Below, piece by piece: positions 48,401-57,427 of a stretch of 64,000 nt of DNA. Made by a program: the position numbers and the translations under genes. The stretch is from Linnemannia elongata. Taxonomy: Eukaryota; Mortierellomycota; Mortierellomycetes; Mortierellales; Mortierellaceae. Under the pieces are notes generated by a model. The model worked only from the letters and a program-made list of their open reading frames with translations. It searched no databases and had not been told where the DNA came from. Numbering within the stretch: the stretch's first letter is position 1; each line of letters begins with the position of its first letter. The DNA lies in assembly GCA_036320915.1 (NCBI GenBank), contig JAXBDG010000008.1, positions 620,001 through 684,000 of the forward strand. Direction: 5' to 3'.

Positions 48401-50065
48401 CTTGAAAGCATTCTCGGAGGCGACAGCCGTCTGGACGGAAATATGTTGCCTAAACCCTCGGCCAACTTTGTCTACTTTTCCAACCACTTGATCTCGCGAC
48501 TGAAATCGCTAAGCAAGCTGTTTATTTTGTTTGAGAAAAAGGGCAAGGAACTCGAAGACAAGGCTACCAGTCAATTGGTGTAAGTATCACTTGGTGCTTG
48601 CGGCATGTTATTTAACTGTATACATCTGTAACTGTTGACTCACGACTTTACTTGCTTTTATTTTTCTATTGTAGGCAACTGAAGCGACAGTTGGATGTGA
48701 AGTTGAAGCAGTTGGATCGATTTGAGACTATTGTTCGTGATGCAGCGGATCGTCAGAGAAAGTGGCGTGAACAGCTCGTTAAAAACAAAGCCATCAACGA
48801 GGACCTTCAGGTGAGTCCAGCAAGCATTGTATCTATATTCGTTCTTCCTTACACACTCCAACACCACAACGAAGATGCCAGGTGTGGGTTTACTTGTAAA
48901 CTTGCCCTGGCGCAGTGACCTTCTCCGATAGACATGGATAGATCACAGGATAACCTTCGAAGAAAAAAATGGGCGCGTGTAGTAACCTGGTTATTGCCAC
49001 CCTCTGATCATTTGAAAAGAGTTGCTACTCATATTTTTTGAGCATCACTCGAGCCATTTGACCTACATTCCCTTCCTCTCTTCCGTCCTTTTGTCCTCCG
49101 ATCGTTTCTCAAAGATTCATTTTACTGACGTGTTGTTTGCTTGTTCTCTCTTGTAGGCTAAGCAAGTGCTGTTGGAACGGACGATAGCAGACTTGAGAGC
49201 TCGATCTGGAACCAGCGACCGCGCCCAGGACTATGAAGCGCGCTGCAAACATGCGGAACGAAAACTCCAGCTAGAAAAGACGCGGTTAGTTGATGCTGAG
49301 GAGCGATGGAACGCGAGACTGCGCGAGCTTGAAAAGCGTACCAAGGATGCCGAGGAGCGTGTTAAACGAGAACGTCAAGGCGCCAAAGAAAAGGTTGCCG
49401 GTCTCCTGGATGAGAACAAGTAAGTTCAGTTTCACACCTGCCCTAATTGACACTCTTCTGTGAGTGGATATGGTTCTAATCGAAAGCTTGATCTTTGAAA
49501 CCACGACAGGACGGCACAAAAGAATATCGAAAGCTTGCAGCGCAAGAATGGTCAGCTGCAAGAGCTGGTGGACATTCACAAAGGGAGCCAAGACTCTCAG
49601 GGCGGACTAGGCACCCCATATGGGTCTGTGATGATGCAAAACTCGAGCCACATCCGGACGGCGACCGAACTAGGTCTCTCGCGTATGAATGACCAACTAA
49701 GGAGTGAGCTCGATCAACGGTCTAAGATTGTGGAAAAGGAGCGGGAAAAGACGCGTTCGACTCTTCGGGAACTGGATACCGCCAACGCGCAGTGCTACCA
49801 GCTACAACAGCAACTCGGTCAGCGTGAAAACCAAATCAAAGGCACTCTTAACCGCATTGAGGTAATTTGAATGTTTTGGCCGTGTCCTTCTTTAATTCAT
49901 TTGTAGTTGCTGAACTGACGACTGACACCTGTCGTTACTTTCCTGAAAAAATGATACTCTTATTAGATGCTGAGTCAACGAAAGGAAGTCGCCGAGAGTA
50001 TGGTCCTGCGCCAGGCAACAGAAGACCTTTACCGCTCTCTTGAACTTGATCATGGATGGGATTAG
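45474..50065 (+). CDS. CM1-domain coiled-coil protein, gamma-tubulin complex tether (Mto1/Pcp1/centrosomin-like)
   Basis: Twelve exons: 45474-45782, 45904-46014, 46123-46626, 46717-47259, 47362-47619, 47716-47874, 47965-48084, 48170-48579, 48675-48810, 49157-49419, 49510-49861 and 49967-50065; 1,087 aa. The second exon encodes ELKKEGFELKLKIFFLEERL, a clear centrosomin motif 1 (CM1) that binds and activates gamma-tubulin ring complexes. It is followed by almost continuous heptad-rich coiled coil to the end, interrupted by an F/L-rich segment near residues 730-780 (NFVYFSNHLISRLKSLSKLF). CM1 proteins sit at spindle pole bodies or other microtubule-organising centres. Which dikaryan protein is the true orthologue cannot be told. 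Intron 48811-49156 (346 nt) is unusually long. Upstream initiation in an additional 5' exon is possible but not seen. Confidence 0.88.
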
Positions 50066-50553
50066 GCGCCAACCAAACCTAATTATAAATAAATCTCTTT
50101 TTACCCCCCTCATCTTGTTGACCGCGTCCTGTAAGTAAAGTAACGAAAATAAAAACGCGTTTTTATGTAGGATGCTAATATGGTACCACATATCAAAAAA
50201 AACTGCAAAATGAGCGCGTTCAATAGCCTTCTTCTCAATGACCATTTCCTGCAGTGAAAGGAAATAAAAGCACAGCATTGCCCTAGTGACAAGGGCTGCC
50301 AACCATGGAGAGCAACGAAGTGTGCAAAAAAGAAGGTGCGCTTTAATACACGAAGTTACTCTCCTATCGCCCAGAAAGGTTGACGATTAAGAAAAAAGTA
50401 GATCCAGGCACCCTCTTCTCTGATCTTCCTTTAATTTTTTTGTGTCTGCGCCTCTCCTGGCAGAATAGATATGTGTTTCTGGTAACAGCTACTCACTCAC
50501 CCCTCACATCCCGAGTGGATAGCTCTGGTGATGGCGATTGCAATCACGAAGCC

Positions 50554-50577
50554 AAAAAAAAAAAAAAAAAAAAAAAA
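50554..50577 (+). repeat. Poly(A) tract
   Basis: About 24 consecutive A residues; no LINE 3' tail precedes it. Confidence 0.85.
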
Positions 50578-51136
50578 TCAGTTTTAATCTTGCCTTGGCC
50601 ATTCTCTGTCGCGAAGAATAAAACAGAGGGGAAAGTATGACCTTGGTGGAATCGGCCTAGCGTGAATGATGCAACACGTTCTCTTGTCACTTCATATCGA
50701 TAGTCGAGTCAAGTAGGGGGAAAAAAAATGAGTGCTCGTTCCATTCCGTCTGACTGTCGCATACAATCACAGCATCTTCTTGAAAAAAATGGAAGAGTTT
50801 TGCGTTTAGACAATACTATCTCTTCGTAGTTAAAAGTAAGGGCGCATCTTTGCTGGCCTCTTAAAAAGTACTGGCAATCATGAAAACAAAAATGAAGGCG
50901 TTTAGCCCTTCCGTCCACCCTAGCTATTTTTCATTGCGAGAAGCAAGCCTAAAACAACCATTCAACCTTCATCGCCAACCTTTATGTAGTTTTAAAAAAG
51001 GGAGGAGTTACGCCTTGGTGAGTTCGAACTATCATGATTGGTGCAAGTTACCATGATATGTAAAAATAAACGCGTTTCTTATCGCTTTCCGTTCCTAAAG
51101 TTTTGTGGAGAGACACCAAAAAAAGGATATATCTAT

Positions 51137-51273
51137 TTGTTGCCCATCTTTTTTTGGCTTCTTATATGTTGCCCATAGTGAAGTCTATTCGTTGCCCACA
51201 ATTATGCTCTAAACCAGTGCCCATCCCAAGATCTTAATTGTTGCCCAAGGCTCTGCCGCTATACGTTGCCCTA
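51137..51273 (+). repeat. Cluster of short TTGCCCA motifs
   Basis: GTTGCCCA or a close variant recurs six times within 137 bp (about 51139, 51169, 51191, 51217, 51240 and 51265), with spacing of about 22-30 bp and unrelated sequence between the motifs. Confidence 0.6.
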
Positions 51274-51717
51274 TCTTCCTTCACCCACCTGCGCCGCGGC
51301 ATCATCTACCTGTAGAGAATCAATCTCTTTGTACGTATCCCATGGATGTGCACCAGGAACTCATAGGTCAGGGGAGGGGGACGTGTCTTCTCTTCACAGT
51401 CATAATCATAGTGCCACGAATTGTACACTTTGACATAGCTCTATTTCGTACGCGTGTTCACTGTCCCATATGCTGCACCAGCTCTAGGTCTGTACTCCTC
51501 TTCCTTTCATAACCGTCGTAACGAAATAAATTATTCAAGGTAGTTTACAAACTTTGCCTTCTCTTGACCACCCTCTGCGGTGATAAAAGGTAAAGTCATG
51601 CCTGGGTCGCATTCCCGTGAACAAACAAGACACAAAAAAGTATCGAAGCCGTTACTCTCAACCTTCAAACGCGAGAAGAACAAAAGGACAAGCACCGAAG
51701 AATTCGATGAAAAGAAG

Positions 51718-51790
51718 TGCCCACTGCAGGGATCGAACCTGCTACCTTCTGCTTACTAGGCAGACGCTCTACCAATGAGCTAAGCGGGCA
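51718..51790 (-). tRNA. tRNA-Thr (anticodon AGU)
   Basis: A 73-nt cloverleaf on the minus strand, no intron. The acceptor arms TGCCCGC and GTGGGCA pair over 7 bp. The A box TTAGCTCATTGGTAGAGC and B box GGTTCGATCC are intact. The anticodon stem TCTGC/GCAGA encloses loop CTAGTAA, anticodon AGT. A34 would be deaminated to inosine by Tad2/Tad3. Confidence 0.95.
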
Positions 51791-51872
51791 ATTGGCTAAT
51801 GAGAATGTGATTCTCTGTACCTAATTTAGTTAGTAAGCAAATATTCTATGTCGTACATACGCCACAAAAAGT

Positions 51873-51874
<2 letters not shown>

Positions 51875-51905
<31 letters not shown>
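51875..51905 (+). repeat. Poly(A) tract preceding a LINE 3' fragment
   Basis: 31 consecutive A residues immediately 5' of the LINE tail at 51906. Confidence 0.9.
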
Positions 51906-51908
<3 letters not shown>

Positions 51909-52082
51909 GCAAAAAGAAGCCCTTATGAGTGGCTACAGTGGATGCGCAGAGCCAGGTTCCGGGACCAGACTGCAACTGTTGGATGGCACAACGGAGATTT
52001 TAGTCTGTACTCCTTTTACTTGCGAATGCTCCCTTTTTGTTGTTTTTCAGAGAAATGAATTGGTGTACGAAAAAGAAAAAAA
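51906..52082 (+). mobile_element. 5'-truncated LINE 3' end (copy L0)
   Basis: Shares the 3' UTR block GCGCAGAGCCAGG, then GTCTGTACTCCTTTTACTT and the terminal CAGAGAAATGAATTGGTGTACG followed by an A-rich tail with the 54.9-56.2 kb copies, but is more diverged. No coding part remains. Confidence 0.7.
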
Positions 52083-54099
52083 TGTTGATGTAAAGTTTGA
52101 AAGAGATTCTTGCTGGTATTGAAGGTCGAAAAAAAAAAAAAGCATTTTTCATCCACCGAGTCATTCTACTTACAGAAGGTCGGCCGTGATACGTGATAGT
52201 GAGTCGTAGAGAGGAAGAGGGTCATACAGAGTTAGTTTTACACGTCGACAGTTGAAAAAAAACGAAGGTTAGGAAGCCGTTGAGGAACTGATAAAGGTTG
52301 GTGATGCTGGCATATCACCTCGCATTTTTATTTGTCAGTGTTGGATAGAAAATCAAACGTCGTAAGTACATTTTTTTTTGTTGAATACGAATAAACAACC
52401 ACCATCTTCCTTTCCCGTTCCCATTATTTCACCTTTGCCTTCACAGAACGTACCATTGTCAGGAAACCTTTTTCATTCAGGCAGCTGCACTTGTATATTA
52501 ATGGACAGAGGACGGATAGATGGTTCAGAGTGGAAAGATAGGGAATGAAGAAATGGCGTGAGGATCTTCTCGTGCGTCAAAATGGTTTTGAAGTCTAGGC
52601 GAAAGAGATGATAGCCTATTTCAGAAACAGGTCAGAAAACGACATTTTCATCAGAAAAACGGCCAAATTGGCCGGCTTAGCTCAATAGTAGAGCTGCCTT
52701 GGTACTTTTGCCGTGGCGGTTGCAAAAATGAACATGAATTTGCGTCAATGAAACCCTCTTCCTGCTCATTCGCAACAAAAAAAAGCGATACTTCAACAAT
52801 ATTCTCACAGTTCAAGGCAATCCCCACTTGATATGGCTATGGAAAGGTGATTAAGATATTAAATGCGCATCTACTATGCACTCCCTGAAAAAGTATAAGC
52901 ACAGGAAAAAAATGAAAAAGTAGCTTTGTGAATGAGTCACGACGCCTTCTTCACTCGACGGTTGATAGCACTGCAGGATACACAGGCTAATAGGTAACCT
53001 TTATGGATGAAGAATACATGCCCGTTTGAATATTTTTATTCGCGCGAGTGAAAGGCATAGAGGTTCGAATTGGTGCCTGAAAATGGCAATACTTTTAGAG
53101 TGACGAATGAGATGTGGCATGGCCACCGCAGGACACACCGTCTCCTGCGCTGAATGAAAACTGGCTACAAGTAAGTACTATTGCTTTTAACAGCAAAAGT
53201 TACACCGCGTTAAGCTGTTTACTAGAAAAGTGAACGAAGGTGACTAGAGGGAGCACGGTTTGGCAGGGGAGACAGCATGATGAATAAAATGCAAAAGCTC
53301 GAACCTCTCGCACGCGGATACGCTTTGGTGAAGTTTGAGCCAGGTCCGTATCCCTTCCTTGTCTTTGATGCAGGCACCATCTATAAACTCTCATTAGGGC
53401 GAAAAGATCCCCATCATTCATTCTTGTTCCACATTTTTTTTTTCTGCAAACGGAGACGAGGTAAAGGTGAATGAAGTATCAACAAAGAGCAGGTGCAATG
53501 GTCACTGAAGGCTTCAGCGGATATGAAAAGGGAATTACTCCTCATTGATTGCGCCTTTCTTCATTCCATCGTGGAAGCTTGATCACGAAATATTCCCACT
53601 TGTCGTTGATGGCTCGGTGATTCCTAGAATGACTGTTGTTTTTACAACGAGGGAGGAAACATGAAAGACTTTGGAGAAAAAATTTGAATCCCTGAAAAAT
53701 AGAAAATCAAGGATTGAGATAATTCATTGAAGAACGTGGTGGTTTTTTTTCCTCTTGCACAGAAAAAAAAGGGCCAACACAAAGACAGAGTCACCTAAAT
53801 TCAAGCAGATATGGCGAAAAAAAAAAAGTTTTTGACAGACGTTATACACATATCGATGAGAACAACGCTTGAAAGGTTGGTTGCACATCAATCGTAAAAT
53901 ATGGTTAATGGTGGCGCCATGAATGCTGCTGATGTTGAAAGTGGTATTAACGGCGCAAACAAAAAAAAAAATATAAACGCGAGGTTTTCTTCGTTGTTTT
54001 ATCACTGGTACGAACGCCATCCTCTGGGGATGAGGACCCAGAGGCTTGCCTGCCGCGGTCCCACAAAAAAACCAAAAAGTTGGAAGGGCAAAAAATAGC
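52083..54099. other. Gene-poor stretch
   Basis: No coding gene supported. It contains a tRNA-like fragment (52672-52705) and short A/T homopolymers. The frames around 53.2-53.5 kb on both strands overlap and have no domain. Confidence 0.55.
52672..52705 (+). pseudogene. tRNA-Thr-like 5' half
   Basis: GGCCGGCTTAGCTCAATAG then TAGAGC resembles the acceptor/D-arm and A box of a tRNA (compare the tRNA-Thr at 51718-51790). No matching anticodon arm, B box or 3' acceptor strand follows. Confidence 0.45.
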
Positions 54100-54179
54100 G
54101 TCAACAGCAGGATTTGAACCTGCGCGGGATATCCCATGTGATTTCGAGTCACACGCCTTAACCGCTCGGCCATATTGAC
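54100..54179 (-). tRNA. tRNA-Ser (anticodon CGA)
   Basis: An 80-nt class II tRNA on the minus strand. The acceptor arms GTCAATA and TGTTGAC pair, with one G-T. The A box is TGGCCGAGCGGTTAAGG, the anticodon stem TGTGA/TCACA encloses loop CTCGAAA, the extra arm TGGGATATCCC is typical of serine, and the B box GGTTCAAATCC is intact. No intron. Confidence 0.95.
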
Positions 54180-54260
54180 TTTCTTATTAGATGCCGTCCG
54201 TCAAATTGAGTCTTAAAAGACATGCATACAATTCGTGATCCAGGCAATGGCGCGGCGCGT

Positions 54261-54261
<1 letters not shown>

Positions 54262-54327
<66 letters not shown>
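54262..54327 (+). repeat. Poly(T) tract, about 66 nt
   Basis: Uninterrupted T run directly upstream of LINE copy L1. Exact length may be unreliable in sequencing. Confidence 0.9.
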
Positions 54328-55069
54328 CCCGTGGCGACTGGAGTCATCCTAACTCTCATGTGCGGGGATTCTCCTCTATCGGTGGAGCTCGAGCCGTGCA
54401 CAGCGGTAGTCCTGCTCCCGATCGCGATGAGAACCCCAAGTGGAACGTATCGGACCTACTCCGCGGCATCACTCCAAAGAGCATGTTGACCGAATAGTGC
54501 GCGGTCTTCAGAACCCCACAGTCCATCGCCAAGACGGTCCTCCACAAATTTGTTGGCTACCTGGAGACGCAGGCCTCAGAGCGGATCTGGAAACCCCGAT
54601 GCTCCGCGACGATCGCGTGGGAGCAGACCCAGGGCATCTCTGTAAAGGACAAGACATCCAAATACACAGGTCCTCGTGGTGACTGGAGTCAAGGATATGG
54701 CTATATCACGCGCGATGGTTTCTGCCCGTGTGGCGCTTCGCTAGCCACACATGAGGATCGGACATGCCCTGGAGCGACCAAGAATCCACGAGCAGTTGAT
54801 GAACGGCTGTTAGACAGCTTGTTGGGAAGGAGGAGGTTAACATTGATGGAGAGGATGGGAAGAATCCCTTTCATTCGTATCTAGTTTTATTTTCTTCCGT
54901 TATTGCTGTGAAGAGCAGCGACAATTGTTGCGCAGAGCCAGGTCCCGGACCGGACTGTGACTGACGGATGGTTCACTGAAGAGTTTGGTCTGTAGTCCCT
55001 TTTACTTCCAAATGCCACCTTTGTTCTGTTTGTCAGAGAAATAAAATTGTTTACGAAAAAAAAAAAAAA
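54328..55069 (+). mobile_element. Non-LTR retrotransposon (LINE) 3' end, copy L1, internally deleted
   Basis: Starts right after the poly(T) tract and ends in a 14-nt poly(A) at 55056-55069. The coding remnant has LLRGITPKSMLTE, an in-frame TAG at 54495-54497, then RIWKPRCSA and DGFCPCGASLATHEDRTCP, and stops at 54882-54884. The pattern of a LLRG motif, an IWxPRC motif and a preceding zinc knuckle resembles the C-terminal end of LINE polymerases that I associate with glomeromycete-type fungi. Compared with L2 it lacks about 254 bp (L2 55084-55337); from there on the two align without gaps at an offset of 982 bp. Confidence 0.75.
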
Positions 55070-56064
55070 GGAGTCATCCTAACCTGTACCCAACATGCCT
55101 TTGCCGACGATGCGAGCTTAAGAAGGAGGATAACGAGCATGTCTGGAACTGTTCCTCGGCAGCTGAGACCACCACTACGATCTGGAAGGAGGCTATGGGC
55201 AAGATCGACGATTGGGGTGTACAGGCGACAAACAACTACAATGCAGCCAGGAAGCGAGAACACCAACGCGCGGTGGATAACGGTCGTCAAGCCCCGCGGC
55301 CAGTACTCATACACTGGCGGCCCCCCCGAGATGCGGATCATGTGCGGGGATTCTCCTCTATCAGTGGAGCTCGAGCCGTGCACAGCGGTAGTCCTGCTCC
55401 CGATCGCGATGAGAACCCCAAGTGGAACGTATCGGACCTACTCCGCGGCATCACCCCAAAGAGCATGTTGACCGAATAGTGCGCGGTCTTCAGAACCCCA
55501 CAGTCCATCGCCAAGACGGTCCTCCACAAATTTGTTGGCTACCTGGAAACGCAGGCCTCAGAGCGGATCTGGAAACCCCGATGCTCCGCGACTATCGAGT
55601 GGGAGCAGACCCAGGGCATCTCTGTGAAGGACAAGACATCCAAATACACAGGTCCTCGTGGTGACTGGAGTCAAGGATATGGTTACATCACGCACGATGG
55701 TTTCTGCCCGTGTGGCGCTTCGCTAGCCACACATGAGGATCGGACATGCCCTGGAGCGACCAAGAATCCACGAGCAGCTGATGAACGGCTGTTAGACAGC
55801 TTGTTGGGAAGAAGGAGGTTAACATTGATGGAGAGGATGGGAAGAATCCCCTTCATCCGTATATAGTTTTATTTTCTTCCGTTATTGCTGTGAAGAGCAG
55901 CGACAATTGTTGCGCAGAGCCAGGTCCCGGACCGGACTGTGACTGACGGATGGTTCACTGAAGAGTTTGGTCTGTAGTCCCCTTTACTTCCAAATGCCTC
56001 CTTTGTTCTGTTTGTCAGAGAAATAAAATTGTGTACGAAAAAAAGAAAAAAAAAAAAAAAAAAA
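55070..56064 (+). mobile_element. Non-LTR retrotransposon (LINE) 3' end, copy L2
   Basis: Begins at the end of the L1 poly(A) and ends with its own A-rich tail at 56038-56064. The 5' part encodes a zinc knuckle CRRCELKKEDNEHVWNC, then DDWGVQATNNYNAARKREH, LLRGITPKSMLTE, an in-frame TAG (55477-55479) and the same C-terminal part as L1, ending at 55864-55866. The 3' UTR ends CAGAGAAATAAAATTGTGTACG before the tail. No reverse transcriptase or endonuclease domain is present, so the copy is 5'-truncated and dead. Confidence 0.78.
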
Positions 56065-56232
56065 GTAGCGCTCGTGTGGAGCTCCGCTGTGCAGAGCCAG
56101 GTTCCTGACCGGGCTGTAACCGGCGGGTGACGCACTGAAGAGTTTGGTCTGTAGTCTCCTTTACTTCCAAATGCCCCCCCTTGTACTGTTTTCTGAAGAA
56201 ATAAAGTCGCGTATCCAAAAAAAAAAATATAA
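56065..56232 (+). mobile_element. LINE 3' UTR fragment, copy L3
   Basis: A third head-to-tail tail, about 160 bp, starting at the L2 poly(A) end. It carries GCAGAGCCAGGTTCCTGACC, ACTGAAGAGTTTGGTCTGTA and a diverged AATAAAGTCGCGTATCC end followed by A-rich sequence. Confidence 0.7.
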
Positions 56233-57397
56233 AAAATAAAAAAGTGTACGAAAAATAAGGTGGCATGACGATTGCCTGGAGAGTCAAAAAGTGTGAGCCT
56301 GGGGAGAATGTGAACGAAGAAGAAGAATAGAAGGTCGAGGGAAGAAGAGAGAGAGAGTCGAAGAGGGGGTGCAAGGGATGATGGTCACTGCGAAATAAAT
56401 GAATAACATAAAGGTGAAGGGAAGTGCGAGTAGGAGCGTGAGTGTCAGGTAAAAATGCTGCGAAAAGATGAATGTGCAAGCCATATCTTTCCCTTGAAAT
56501 GCCGCCAACCTTGACACGCAACCGACATCAAAAATCAAGCAAAAAAATGCGAGAAAGATCTCGTTTTGCTTTCGTTAGAAGTGATACCACTCCATTCAAG
56601 AATGAAAACACACTTGACTCTCTCCACTCATCAAAATAATATTTGTCGTCATGGAGGCGTGCCTTTTCTGTCGTGACAACACAAACATCGGAGTCGAGCT
56701 GTTCTCAACATATTCGTCAATGAGGTCGCCGGAAAAAAAAAAAGGTGGCTATTAATAGTTGGCGCATATTTTTCTAGTGCATCGAAAACTACCACATCTC
56801 ACACATCAACACCTTGTTTCGTTGACAAAGCCTCGAATGCAATCGATCCTTCTCACTCCTATTCTTTGACCAACAACGTCACGGACCATCATCAATCCCA
56901 ACTTTTGGCATTATTTTTTCGAGGACCTGAGCTGATCAAGGACAATTTGCGTCCGTGAAATCAACCAAACTCTATCGGTCTCACTTCGTCTGTTTTTTTT
57001 TATCAACCATGTCCCATTTTTTTTTTGGCTACCTTTTTCATGTTTCGTCCTTCATCTGTCTCAACAGAGAATACATACACATAATCTCCTCCGCTTGTTG
57101 GCCAGGAGTAAATGAAAAGAACAAAGCAACTTTTCCTTCCTTCCTTCTTTTTTTCCAAGGTCCTTTGTTTCCATTACCCCCTTCGTCTCGCTCTCTAACT
57201 TTTCATGACGTTTAATTCTTCTTTCTCGTTCACATCCTCCCTAGTCCCTCCATTTGTTAGTCCCTCCAGGCAGTCATCTTGCCACCACAAAAAAGGCAGA
57301 AAAAAACACCCGATACGCGATTCCATTGGTAGGATCATGATTTTGTACGCATGGTGTCCAAAGATCGATATAAGAAACGGCACTCAACAGGCAATAT
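56233..57397. other. Gene-free stretch right of the LINE cluster
   Basis: About 1.2 kb with no supported gene. It is purine-rich at about 56290-56370 on the + strand and pyrimidine-rich after 57000. Confidence 0.5.
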
Positions 57398-57427
57398 GTC
57401 AATATGGCCGAGCGGTTAAGACGTGTG
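57398..57427 (+). pseudogene. tRNA-Ser 5' half
   Basis: 30 nt match the first 30 nt of the tRNA-Ser(CGA) gene at 54100-54179 at all but one position, then the similarity stops before the anticodon. No B box follows; a T-run occurs about 35 bp downstream. It is either a retro-inserted tRNA fragment or the head of a tRNA-derived SINE. Confidence 0.65.

Larger units (their letters stand above)
50066..51717. other. Gene-poor stretch with poly(A) tract and a short motif repeat
   Basis: No coding gene is supported. It contains a poly(A) run at about 50554-50577 and a cluster of TTGCCCA-type motifs at 51137-51273. The rest is unique A/T-rich sequence. Confidence 0.55.

Noticed and set aside
53200..53474. 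Opposing short open frames of 73 and 65 aa
   Set aside because: Antisense to each other, no domain, in a gene-poor repeat-containing region.
54222..54497. Open frames with poly-Phe runs
   Set aside because: Produced by translating the 66-nt poly(T) tract; not a gene start.
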